NCBI RefSeq assembly: GCF_001968825.1
Contig: NZ_MIEU01000001.1
Coordinates: 1 to 42,081, forward strand
Length of the DNA: 42,081 nucleotides
Origin: Tersicoccus sp. Bi-70
GTDB taxonomy: Bacteria; Actinomycetota; Actinomycetes; Actinomycetales; Micrococcaceae
Reading direction: 5' to 3'
Of this stretch, positions 34,403-41,896 are shown one piece after another. Position numbers and translations under genes: made by a program. The notes under the pieces are model-generated. The model did no database searches and had not been told where the DNA came from. It saw only the letters and a program-made list of their open reading frames with translations. Position 1 is the first letter of the stretch; the number at the start of each line of letters is the position of its first letter.

Positions 34403-34447
34403 GGCGCGCACCGGCGTGTCGCTTCGATCGCCTCGAGAGGAGGACCC

Positions 34448-34999
34448 GTGGTCGCCGCCGATCTGTCGAGCCTCGTCTGGCACGAACGCCGCGAGCTGGA
34501 CGAGGTCCTCTATGCCCTGCAGACCGTGCGGTTGCACCTGGAGCACTCCGGCGAACGCTGGCTCGAACGCACCCTGGACGCGCTGCTCGTGGCCGTCGAG
34601 ACGCTGCGCGTGGCGACCCTGGAACGCACGGTGATGTCCACCACGGACGTCGACCGATCACTGCGGGAGCTGGCCGCCTCCGTCGAAGCTCCGCTCGACG
34701 CGATCCTCATCGACCACCGCACGGCGATGCGGGAGCGCATCCACGAGATCGAGGCCGAGAGCGACCGGATCGTCACGCTGCTCGCCGTCCGGGAGACCGC
34801 GGGCTCCGCACCCGCCGCACTGGACACCGATCTGGACACGGTGCTGAACGCCGACGCGACCGAGCCGGACGCGGACCCCGACCTGGACCACGACGTCGAC
34901 GCCGAGATCGCGGCCGCCCTGGCGGGGCAGGCCCGGCTGCGGGCCCGCGTGGCGCTGACCGGGCTGGTGCCCTCGGAGCTGCGCGACCTGCTGCGCTGA
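34448..34999 (+). CDS. flgN: FlgN-like flagellar export chaperone
   Basis: A 183-residue, mostly helical acidic protein. The start, LVWHERRELDEVLYALQTVRLHLEHSGERWLERTLDAL, follows the W.ER.LLE.L..KL..E...L pattern of actinobacterial FlgN proteins, which hold the hook-filament junction proteins before export. (Key part: WHERRELDEVLYALQ, residues 11-25.) An Asp-rich stretch (DTDLDTVLNADATEPDADPD, about 126-145) interrupts the helices. GTG 34448 follows AGGAGGA closely. Call based on short motif, size and position opposite the flagellar sigma gene. Confidence 0.62.
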   Translation: MVAADLSSLVWHERRELDEVLYALQTVRLHLEHSGERWLERTLDALLVAVETLRVATLERTVMSTTDVDRSLRELAASVEAPLDAILIDHRTAMRERIHEIEAESDRIVTLLAVRETAGSAPAALDTDLDTVLNADATEPDADPDLDHDVDAEIAAALAGQARLRARVALTGLVPSELRDLLR

Positions 35000-35035
35000 G
35001 TCACGCGCTCACGAGAGGGCGCCGCTGACACCGGC

Positions 35036-35055
35036 ACCGCGCCGGTTCGCGCGGT
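35036..35055 (-). terminator. hairpin between flgN-like gene and csrA
   Basis: ACCGCGC and GCGCGGT around CGGTTC, immediately next to the csrA stop and between two converging genes. No T run. Confidence 0.45.
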
Positions 35056-35304
35056 TCAGCTCTGGCCGGGCACCGGGGGCAGCTGGCCGAGCAGGGTCTG
35101 CTCGGTGGTGTCCGGGGACTCGGCGGCCGCCTGCCGGTTGGCGTCGGCGACCGCGGTGAAGATCTCGTGTCGCTTGATCCTCACGTGCCGGGGCGCGTCG
35201 ATGCCGATGCGGATGCCCTCGCCTCCACGGTTCTCGAGGAACGTGATGACGATGTCATCGCCCAGCATGATCTTCTCGCCGGGCTTGCGGGTCAGGACCA
35301 GCAT
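35056..35304 (-). CDS. csrA: carbon storage regulator CsrA
   Basis: An 82-residue CsrA, a small dimeric RNA-binding protein that blocks ribosome sites containing GGA. MLVLTRKPGEKIMLGDDIVI, IRIGIDAPRHVRIKRHEIF holds the conserved Leu4/Arg6 strand and the Arg of the GIDAP..V.I.R.E block. The last 20 residues are an extra tail. ATG 35304 follows AAGGAG by 7-8 bases. In Bacillus-type flagellar systems CsrA is held by FliW and controls flagellin; no fliW is seen here. It is the last gene of the leftward flagellar operon, 84 bases after the FlhF-like gene. Confidence 0.93.
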   Translation of the reverse strand: MLVLTRKPGEKIMLGDDIVITFLENRGGEGIRIGIDAPRHVRIKRHEIFTAVADANRQAAAESPDTTEQTLLGQLPPVPGQS

Positions 35305-35388
35305 CGGCGGACTCCTTCCCTGGATGACGCCGTGGGGGCGGGATCTCCGGACGCCGTCGGACGGTTCCGGCTCACCGGGGACACCCGG

Positions 35389-36795
35389 TCACAGGAACGC
35401 CCGGACCGCCGGCCCGCCGTCGACCCAGCCTACCGGCAGGCCGAGCTCGTTGACCGTCTCCGGGCTGCCGGTCTCCGCCACGCCGATCACCGCGAGGGCG
35501 TCGATCGGCACACGGGAGGAGATGCGCCGCACCCAGGGCTCGATGTCCTCGTGCTTGTGCCGGGCGTCGACGACGAGCCACACCTGGTCCGCGCCGAGGC
35601 CGACCGCGGTGGATAGCTGGGCGGTCACCTCGGACCGGGTGCCGAGGCTGATCGGCGACCCGAGGCCGTAGCCGACGACCGCGCTGGTGCCGGCTCGCAC
35701 CGCACCGGCGCGGGCCGCGATCGCCGAACGCGGACCCTGCAGCCGGGGCAGCGTCGGATCCTCGGCGGTCCCGGCGGTGTGCAGTTGCGCGCCGACGGAC
35801 GCCGCCATGGTCCGTGCCGCCGCGACGGCCCGCTCCCCCACCCCGAGCACGACGACGAGGTCGCCGGGGGCGCCGAGCACCGAAGGGACCGGCGGACCGG
35901 CGTACGCCGTCACCGGTGCGACCGGTGCCACGAGCTCCGCGGCCGCTGCGCCGTCCGGCAGCTCCGCCGGCAGCACCTCGTCCACCGACAGCTCCGCCAG
36001 GACGACGCCGGGAACGAGTCCGGGACCAGCGGCATCCAGGCTCCGCGCGCCCGCCGGCGCGGTGGGCGCACCGGTCACGGCCCCGCTCGCGGGGACGACG
36101 GGACGGCCGGCCGCGGTGAGGACGGGGGCCGGGTCGACGATGCCGCCCGCCACGGTCAGGGCGCCGCTCCCGGCCGGCGCCGTCGCCGGGGCCGTTCCGG
36201 TGGCGCGGTCCTCGCCGCCCAGCCGGCTGAGCAGCGCGGCGAAGTCACGGCCGCGGGTGGCCGGGGTGTCCAGCTCGGGCACGAGCGGCGCGGCGGCGCG
36301 GGCCGTCGCCGGGGCACCGCTACCGCCGGCAGCCGCCACCGGTACCGGCCCGCGGGGGGCCGTCGGAACGGCTCGAGCAGCAGGAGCGGCAGCAGGAGAA
36401 GGAGCGGCAGCGGCACCGGGGACGACGGCGACCGCACCGGTCGCCGGGGCGACGTCGCGCAGCAGCTCCTCCTCGTCGTCGGCCGCGGCCAGCAGCGCCG
36501 CCAGCCCGGACCGGCCGCTCAGTTCGTGCGCGGCCGCGCCGCGCTCCGCCGTCGCGCGCTGCTGCGCGGCCGGGTCGTCAGGCGTGGCCGTGGAGGAGGC
36601 GCCGCCGTCGTCGATCGCGATGCCCTCGGGCAGCTCGGCCACCACCTCGACGTGCCAGCGGCCGAGCAGACCGCCGAGACCGCCGTCGCGGACCTTGTCC
36701 GCCGAGACGAGCCGCGCCGCGCCGCCGTACCGGGTGTGCAGGGTCTCGCGGACCTGCTCGAGCGTGTCACCGCTCAGGTGCAAGTGCGGCGCCAT
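35389..36795 (-). CDS. FlhF-like protein with degenerate GTPase domain
   Basis: A 468-residue protein in the flhF position after flhA. Residues 1-55 resemble the FlhF B domain (DTLEQVRETL, GGLGGLLGRWHVEVVAELPE). A Pro/Ala-rich linker of about 250 residues follows. The last 155 residues follow the FlhF SRP-type GTPase: LSTAVGLGADQVWLVVDARHKHEDIEPWVRR and the ending LPVGWVDGGP for LP..Y...GQ. But the P-loop, at about residues 310-325, reads VLGVGERAV where GPTGVGKTTT is expected, and the TKLDE motif is IGVAET. It should not bind GTP. ATG 36795 lies 29 bases inside the 3' end of flhA, so it is coupled to it. Confidence 0.72.
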   Translation of the reverse strand: MAPHLHLSGDTLEQVRETLHTRYGGAARLVSADKVRDGGLGGLLGRWHVEVVAELPEGIAIDDGGASSTATPDDPAAQQRATAERGAAAHELSGRSGLAALLAAADDEEELLRDVAPATGAVAVVPGAAAAPSPAAAPAARAVPTAPRGPVPVAAAGGSGAPATARAAAPLVPELDTPATRGRDFAALLSRLGGEDRATGTAPATAPAGSGALTVAGGIVDPAPVLTAAGRPVVPASGAVTGAPTAPAGARSLDAAGPGLVPGVVLAELSVDEVLPAELPDGAAAAELVAPVAPVTAYAGPPVPSVLGAPGDLVVVLGVGERAVAAARTMAASVGAQLHTAGTAEDPTLPRLQGPRSAIAARAGAVRAGTSAVVGYGLGSPISLGTRSEVTAQLSTAVGLGADQVWLVVDARHKHEDIEPWVRRISSRVPIDALAVIGVAETGSPETVNELGLPVGWVDGGPAVRAFL

Positions 36796-38803
36796 GGCGG
36801 ACCACTCCGATCGTCTCGATGTTCACCGCGCTGGCGGTCACCTCGCTGTAGGACAGGACCGGCACCCCCGCCGGCGGGTGCGGCAGCAGCCGGCGCATCG
36901 CCGGGCGCAGCGCCGGGGCACAGACCAGCACGCCGGCGCGGCCGGTCTGCTCGGCCGCCGAGACGGCCACGGTGAAGGCGTTCATGAAGGCGTCCAGCCG
37001 CGGTGCCTCGAGCACCAGCTGGGTGCCGTACTCCCCCGGCCGGAGGTCGGCCAGCAGGCTCATCTCCAGCGCGGGGTCCAGGGTGATGACCGCCAGCACC
37101 CCGTTGTCGGCGTGCTTCTGCACGATCACGGGCCCGAGCGCCTGGCGGGCCGACTCGATCAGGCCCTCCGGGTCGGCCGAGGACTTGGCCCGCAGCGAGA
37201 GCGCCTCCAGGATGCGGGGCAGGTCGTTGATCGGCACCTGCTCGGCGAGCAGGCCCTGCAGCACCCGGTGCAGTTCGGGCAGGGAGAGCAGGGACGGCAC
37301 GAGCCCGTCGACGGCGGCCGGATGCGCTTCCTTGACCGCGTCCGTCAGGGCCTTGACGTCGTCGCTGGAGAGCAGCCGGGACGCGTGGGTGGTGACGATC
37401 GAGGAGAGGTGGGTGACGATCACGGACACCCGGTCGATCACCGTCGCCCCGGTCATCTCGGCGCTGTGCGCGAGTTCGGCGGGGATCCAGCGGCCGGCCA
37501 GGCCGAAGACCGGTTCGACGACGGGGATGCCGGGCAGCGCGTCGAGGAACTCACCGAGGGCGAGCACGGACCCGGCGGGGGCGGTGCCGCGGCCGACGTC
37601 GACACCCGCCACCCGGATCAGGTAGGTCGCCGGCGGCAGCTCGACGCTGTCCCGGGTGCGGACCGGGGGCAGCACCATGCCCAGCTGCATCGCGATCTCC
37701 TGGCGCAGCACCTTCACGCGCGAGAGCAGGTCGTCCCCGCCGGAGCCGACGAGGTCGATCAGGTCCGGCGCGAGCAGGATCTCCACCGGCTGCGCACGCA
37801 TCTGCTGCATCAGCACGACCGTCGGATCCGGCTCGGGCGCCTCCTCCGTCACGGTCTCGTCCACCTCGGCGCGGTCCTTGATCCGCCGGGAGGCGATGAT
37901 CAGCACGGCGCCGACGGCGAGGAACGGCAGCGGCGGCATCCCGGGGATCAGCGCCATCGCGATCGCCGCGACCCCGGCGACGAGCAGCGCCGTGCGGGAC
38001 TGGCCCAGCTGCGCGGACGCGGTGCGGCCGAGGTCCGCCTCGGCGTTCGAGCGGGTGACGATCATGCCGGTGGAGACCGCCATCAGCAGGGCCGGGATCT
38101 GGGTGACCAGGCCGTCGCCGATGGTGAGCAGGCTGTAGGTGTTGATCGCGTCGACCAGTTCCTGGCCGCGCTGCAGCATGCCGATCGCGATGCCGCCGAT
38201 GATGTTGATCGCGATGATGACGATGCCGGCGATCGCGTCGCCCTTGACGAACTTGGACGCGCCGTCCATCGCGCCGTAGAAGTCGGCCTCCGCGGAGACG
38301 TCGGCCCGCCGCTCGCGCGCCTGCGTGTCCGTGATCAGACCGGCGTTCAGGTCCGCGTCGATGGCCATCTGCTTGCCGGGCATGGCGTCCAGGGTGAATC
38401 GCGCCCCGACCTCGGCCACGCGCTCGGCGCCCTTGGTGACGACGATGAACTGGATGACGACGAGGATGAGGAAGATGACGGCGCCGATGATCAGCGAGCC
38501 GCCGACGGTCACCTGACCGAACGCGGCGATCACCTGGCCGGCGTGGCCCTGCCCCAGGACGAGGCGGGTCGAGGCGACGTTCAGGCCGAGCCGGAACAGG
38601 GTCGCAACCAGCAGCAGCGACGGGAAGACCGAGAAGTCCAGCGGCTTCTTGACGAACATGCTGGTGAGCAGGATGACGAGCGCCAGCAGGATGTTGCAGA
38701 CGATCAGCACGTCCAGCAGCGCGGCCGGGATGGGCACGACGAGCAGCAGGACGATGCCGACGATGCCGACGGGCACCGCCATGCGGGTCAGTCCACGGTT
38801 CAC
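36767..38803 (-). CDS. flhA: flagellar export gate protein FlhA
   Basis: A 678-residue FlhA. The N-terminal half has eight hydrophobic segments with the FHIPEP-family loop (FSVFPSLLLVATLFRLGLNVASTR, and the cytoplasmic loop FTLDAMPGKQMAIDADLNAG with ERR ADVS ... DGASKFVKGDAIAG); the C-terminal half is the nonameric substrate-docking domain ending near ASAVNIETIG. Length is standard. GTG 38803 has AAGGAG 8 bases upstream. Sits between a tiny ORF that overlaps its start codon and the FlhF-like gene that starts inside its end. Confidence 0.95.
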   Translation of the reverse strand: MNRGLTRMAVPVGIVGIVLLLVVPIPAALLDVLIVCNILLALVILLTSMFVKKPLDFSVFPSLLLVATLFRLGLNVASTRLVLGQGHAGQVIAAFGQVTVGGSLIIGAVIFLILVVIQFIVVTKGAERVAEVGARFTLDAMPGKQMAIDADLNAGLITDTQARERRADVSAEADFYGAMDGASKFVKGDAIAGIVIIAINIIGGIAIGMLQRGQELVDAINTYSLLTIGDGLVTQIPALLMAVSTGMIVTRSNAEADLGRTASAQLGQSRTALLVAGVAAIAMALIPGMPPLPFLAVGAVLIIASRRIKDRAEVDETVTEEAPEPDPTVVLMQQMRAQPVEILLAPDLIDLVGSGGDDLLSRVKVLRQEIAMQLGMVLPPVRTRDSVELPPATYLIRVAGVDVGRGTAPAGSVLALGEFLDALPGIPVVEPVFGLAGRWIPAELAHSAEMTGATVIDRVSVIVTHLSSIVTTHASRLLSSDDVKALTDAVKEAHPAAVDGLVPSLLSLPELHRVLQGLLAEQVPINDLPRILEALSLRAKSSADPEGLIESARQALGPVIVQKHADNGVLAVITLDPALEMSLLADLRPGEYGTQLVLEAPRLDAFMNAFTVAVSAAEQTGRAGVLVCAPALRPAMRRLLPHPPAGVPVLSYSEVTASAVNIETIGVVRHGAALAPER

Positions 38804-38904
38804 GGTCGGGCTCCTTCGCGGGTCACGGGGACGTCGGTTCGGTGGGTCAGGGGGCTGTTCGGGGTCTGGTCGCCGGTCGGGTCACCGGCGGCGCGGACGC
38901 TCAT
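38800..38904 (-). CDS. 34-codon ORF bridging flhB and flhA (possible translational relay)
   Basis: An ATG at 38904 overlaps the flhB stop as ATGA, and the frame ends in a TGA that overlaps the flhA GTG as GTGA. The peptide begins MSVRAAGDPTGD and is polar, with no recognisable domain. The flhA Shine-Dalgarno site lies inside it. A frame that overlaps both neighbours by exactly four bases suggests ribosomes are handed from flhB to flhA through it; it may not make a useful protein. Confidence 0.4.
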   Translation of the reverse strand: MSVRAAGDPTGDQTPNSPLTHRTDVPVTREGARP

Positions 38905-40022
38905 CGGACGGCCACCCGGGGCCCGAGGATCGAGCTGCCCGCGTGGGGCGAGGTGGCGATCTCGTGCATCCCGCCGGTGACGCCGCGGGCGGCCAGGGAC
39001 ATGACGAACGCGAGGACGCCGGCCACCGCGGTGTAGAGCTCGAGCGGGATCTCCTGCCCGATGTCGCAGGCTCCGTGCAGGGCGCGGGCGAGCGGGATGT
39101 CCTTGACCATGGGCACGCCCTTCTCCTTCGCCTCCGCGCGGATCCGGTCGGCGATCCGGTCCGCTCCCTTGGCGACGACGCGCGGAGCGGAGCGGCCGGG
39201 CTCGTACTTCAGCGCGACGGCCACGTGGGTCGGGTTGACGAGCACGACGTCGGCGTCGGCGATCGCGGCGATCATCCGGTTCCGGCTCATCGCCATCTGC
39301 CGGGCGCGGCGCTGCGAGCGGATCAGCGGATCGCCCTCGCTGCTCTTGCTCTCGTCCTTGACCTCGCGCTTGGTCATGCGCGTCTGCTTGCGGTTGCGTC
39401 GGGCGACGACGAGGACGTCGAGCCCGGCCAGGAGCAGGCCGGAGACGACGGCGCCCTGCAGGAGGGAGACCGCCCCGCCGCCGGCGGCGGAGAGCAGGCC
39501 CGAGATCGGCAGGCCACCGGCGGTCATCAGCACCGGCACCAGCGACTGGATGGCGAACACGAGCACGATCCCGACGACGGCGGTCTTCAGCAGCGCCTTG
39601 GCACCGCCCCACAGGGCCTGCCCGCCGAACATCCGGCCGAAGCCAGCGACGAGGTTGAAGTGCTCGCCGGTGAGGCGGAACTTCTTGACGTGGATGCCGC
39701 CCTGCAGCACGGAGCCGGCGAGCACCGCGGCCACGGTGACGGCGAAGAGCGGGGCGAGCACGCCGCCGAGGTCGGAGAACGCGTCGCCGAGCGCGCGGGT
39801 GGCCGCCTCGGGGTCGGGGTGGGCGATGATCTGCGGGACGACGGCGAGCTGCTTGCGCAGCGCCGCCTCGCCGGCGCCGATGGTCGGCACCGTCATGACG
39901 GCGGCGGCCCCGACGGCGAGCCACGCGGTGGCGTCCTGCGAGCGGGACAGCTTGCCCTTCGAGCGGACCTCCCGCATCCGCTTGTCGGTGGCCTCCTCGG
40001 TTCTCTCCTGCGCGTCGGCCAT
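38901..40022 (-). CDS. flhB: flagellar export switch protein FlhB
   Basis: A 373-residue FlhB. It starts with the family's RTEEATDKRMREVRSKGKLSRSQD, has four membrane segments (within 31-205), and a cytoplasmic domain with the self-cleavage motif Asn263-Pro-Thr-His266 (VLVNPTHVAVALKYEPG) followed by APRVVAKGADRIADRIR and LARALHGACDIGQEIP. The motif is intact, so substrate switching should work normally. The ATG begins one base after the fliR stop, so the genes are coupled. Confidence 0.96.
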   Translation of the reverse strand: MADAQERTEEATDKRMREVRSKGKLSRSQDATAWLAVGAAAVMTVPTIGAGEAALRKQLAVVPQIIAHPDPEAATRALGDAFSDLGGVLAPLFAVTVAAVLAGSVLQGGIHVKKFRLTGEHFNLVAGFGRMFGGQALWGGAKALLKTAVVGIVLVFAIQSLVPVLMTAGGLPISGLLSAAGGGAVSLLQGAVVSGLLLAGLDVLVVARRNRKQTRMTKREVKDESKSSEGDPLIRSQRRARQMAMSRNRMIAAIADADVVLVNPTHVAVALKYEPGRSAPRVVAKGADRIADRIRAEAKEKGVPMVKDIPLARALHGACDIGQEIPLELYTAVAGVLAFVMSLAARGVTGGMHEIATSPHAGSSILGPRVAVR

Positions 40023-40023
40023 G

Positions 40024-40779
40024 TCACCGCACCCCGGTCAGCGCCTGCGCGGCGTCGCCGGCGAGAGCCGAGACGACCCGCGGCAGGGCGAGGAAGAGGA
40101 TCGAGCCGAGCGCGAGGGTCAGCATGATCTTCAGCGGGAACCCGAGGGAGAACGCGTTCAGCGCCGGCGCCACCCGGGTCAGCAGCCCGAGCCCGACGTC
40201 GGCGAGGAAGAGGACGACCACCAGGGGCCCGGCGATCTGCACGGCGGCGACCAGCATGCCGCCCACCGCGCTCGTCATCGCCTCGACCGGGCGGGTCAGG
40301 TCGAGGCCGCCGGCCAGCGGGATCGCGGAGAAGGACCCGGTCAGGCCCGTGAGGACGAGCTGGTACCCGTCGGAGGCGATGAGCAGCGCGAGCGCCGTCA
40401 TCTGCAGCAGCCGGGTGAACTGGGCGCCGTTGACCTGGGTCTGCGGGTCGTACATCTGCGCCATCTGGAAGCCGCTGAACACGTCGATCAGTGACCCGGC
40501 GGACTGGACCGCGGAGAAGATGACGGAGACGAGGAAGCCCAGGGCGAACCCGGTGGCCGCCTCGAGGGCGACCCCGGTGATCAGGGTGACGGCGTCGATC
40601 TCGCCCGCACGGTGCAGCCGACCCGTCACGGCGAGGGCCAGGCCCACCCCGAGCATCGCCTTGATCCGCGCGGGGAACGCGGGCGAGGAGAACGGCGGAG
40701 CGATCACGAGGAACGCGGTGAACCGGACGGCGGCGAGCCCGAGGGTCTGCAGCCAGGCGAAGTCGACGGGCAGCGTCAT
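40024..40779 (-). CDS. fliR: flagellar export gate protein FliR
   Basis: A 251-residue polytopic membrane protein with about six hydrophobic segments. FTAFLVIAPPFSSPAFPARIKAMLGVGLAL at the start, DVFSGFQMAQMYDPQTQ in the middle and LADVGLGLLTRVAPALNAFSLGFPLKI near the end are the standard FliR blocks. It assembles with FliP and FliQ into the helical gate of the flagellar export apparatus. The ATG overlaps the fliQ stop. Confidence 0.95.
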   Translation of the reverse strand: MTLPVDFAWLQTLGLAAVRFTAFLVIAPPFSSPAFPARIKAMLGVGLALAVTGRLHRAGEIDAVTLITGVALEAATGFALGFLVSVIFSAVQSAGSLIDVFSGFQMAQMYDPQTQVNGAQFTRLLQMTALALLIASDGYQLVLTGLTGSFSAIPLAGGLDLTRPVEAMTSAVGGMLVAAVQIAGPLVVVLFLADVGLGLLTRVAPALNAFSLGFPLKIMLTLALGSILFLALPRVVSALAGDAAQALTGVR

Positions 40780-41057
40780 CCGATGGACCCCGCGAGCAGC
40801 TCGGGGATGCGGTCCATCATGTCGTGGGTGAAACCGACCATCTCGGTGATCATCCAGTGCCCGCAGATGAGCAGGGCGAGGGCGACGGCGATGGCCTTGG
40901 GCACGAACGAGAGGGTCATCTCCTGGATCTGCGTGATCGACTGCAGTAGCGAGATGGCGAGCCCGACCACGAGCGCCGTGACGAGCACGGGCGCGGACAG
41001 CTTCGCGGCGGTCAGCAGGGCCTGGAGGCCGATGTCGAGGACGGCGCTCGTGTTCAT
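40776..41057 (-). CDS. fliQ: flagellar export gate protein FliQ
   Basis: A 93-residue FliQ with two membrane helices (PVLVTALVVGLAISLLQSIT and AIAVALALLICGHWM) around the conserved TQIQEMTLSFVPK loop. ATG 41057 overlaps the fliP stop (ATGA) and is preferred to the longer in-frame start inside fliP. Length is standard. Confidence 0.95.
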   Translation of the reverse strand: MNTSAVLDIGLQALLTAAKLSAPVLVTALVVGLAISLLQSITQIQEMTLSFVPKAIAVALALLICGHWMITEMVGFTHDMMDRIPELLAGSIG

Positions 41058-41896
41058 CCGGTCCCCTGATAGCTCTGGATCAGCGAGGTGATGATCAGGC
41101 CCCACCCGTCGACGAGCACGAACAGCAGGATCTTGAACGGCAGGGAGATGATCACCGGCGGGAGCATCATCATGCCCATCGACATCAGGGCCGCGGAGAC
41201 CACGAGGTCGATGACGAGGAACGGGATGAAGATGACGAACCCGATGATGAACGCCGCGCGCAACTCCGAGATCATGAACGACGGGATCAGGGTCTGCAGG
41301 GGCACCGCCGACGGAGTGGCGGGGTTGGACAGCCCGGCCGCCCGGGTCATCAGCGCGATGTCCTCCTGGCGGGTGTGCGCGACCATGAACTTCTGCAGCG
41401 GGGCCGAGCCGACGCGCAGGGCCGTGTCCACGTCGATGGTGCCGTGCAGGTACGGCTGGATGGCGTCCGTGTTGATCTGCGAGATCACGGGGAACATGAC
41501 GAACAGCGAGAGGAACAGGGCGAGTCCGGCGAGCACCTGGTTCGGCGGGATGGACGGCAGGGAGAGCGCGTTCCGCGTCATCGCGAGGACGACGAAGATC
41601 TTGGTGAACGACGTCATCATCAGCAGCAGCGCGGGGGCCACCGAGAGCAGGGTGATGCCGATCAGGGTGACGACGGCGGCCGAGGGCGTGCCGTTGGCGC
41701 CGTTGATCTGCAGGTTCAGGCCGCCGGTCCCGCCGGATCCGGGGGTGGCGGGAGCGGTGGGCGCCGTGGGGACCGCGGGCGCGGTGGGGGCGGCGTGCGC
41801 TCCCGCGGCCGAGAGCAGGAGCACCGCGAACACGAGGGCGGCGACCAGTCCGAGCACGACGAGCACGGACGGGCGGCGCAGGCGCCCGGTGGTCAC
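41054..41896 (-). CDS. fliP: flagellar export gate protein FliP
   Basis: A 280-residue FliP. A cleavable-type signal peptide (LVVLGLVAALVFAVLLLSAAGAHAA) and a short Pro/Ala/Thr spacer lead to the core: LLMMTSFTKIFVVLAMTRNAL, PPNQVLAGLALFLSLFVM, TRQEDIALM, TLIPSFMISELRAAFIIGFVIFIPFLVIDLVVSA and MMMLPPVIISLPFKILLFVLVDGW. GTG 41896 overlaps the upstream stop codon as GTGA, which sets the start. Confidence 0.95.
   Translation of the reverse strand: MTTGRLRRPSVLVVLGLVAALVFAVLLLSAAGAHAAPTAPAVPTAPTAPATPGSGGTGGLNLQINGANGTPSAAVVTLIGITLLSVAPALLLMMTSFTKIFVVLAMTRNALSLPSIPPNQVLAGLALFLSLFVMFPVISQINTDAIQPYLHGTIDVDTALRVGSAPLQKFMVAHTRQEDIALMTRAAGLSNPATPSAVPLQTLIPSFMISELRAAFIIGFVIFIPFLVIDLVVSAALMSMGMMMLPPVIISLPFKILLFVLVDGWGLIITSLIQSYQGTG

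Noticed and set aside
36100-36600. Low-complexity Ala/Pro/Gly region that might be a frameshifted or recombined stretch
   Set aside because: The frame stays open from the FlhF-like start to the matching C-terminus, so it is better read as a long linker.
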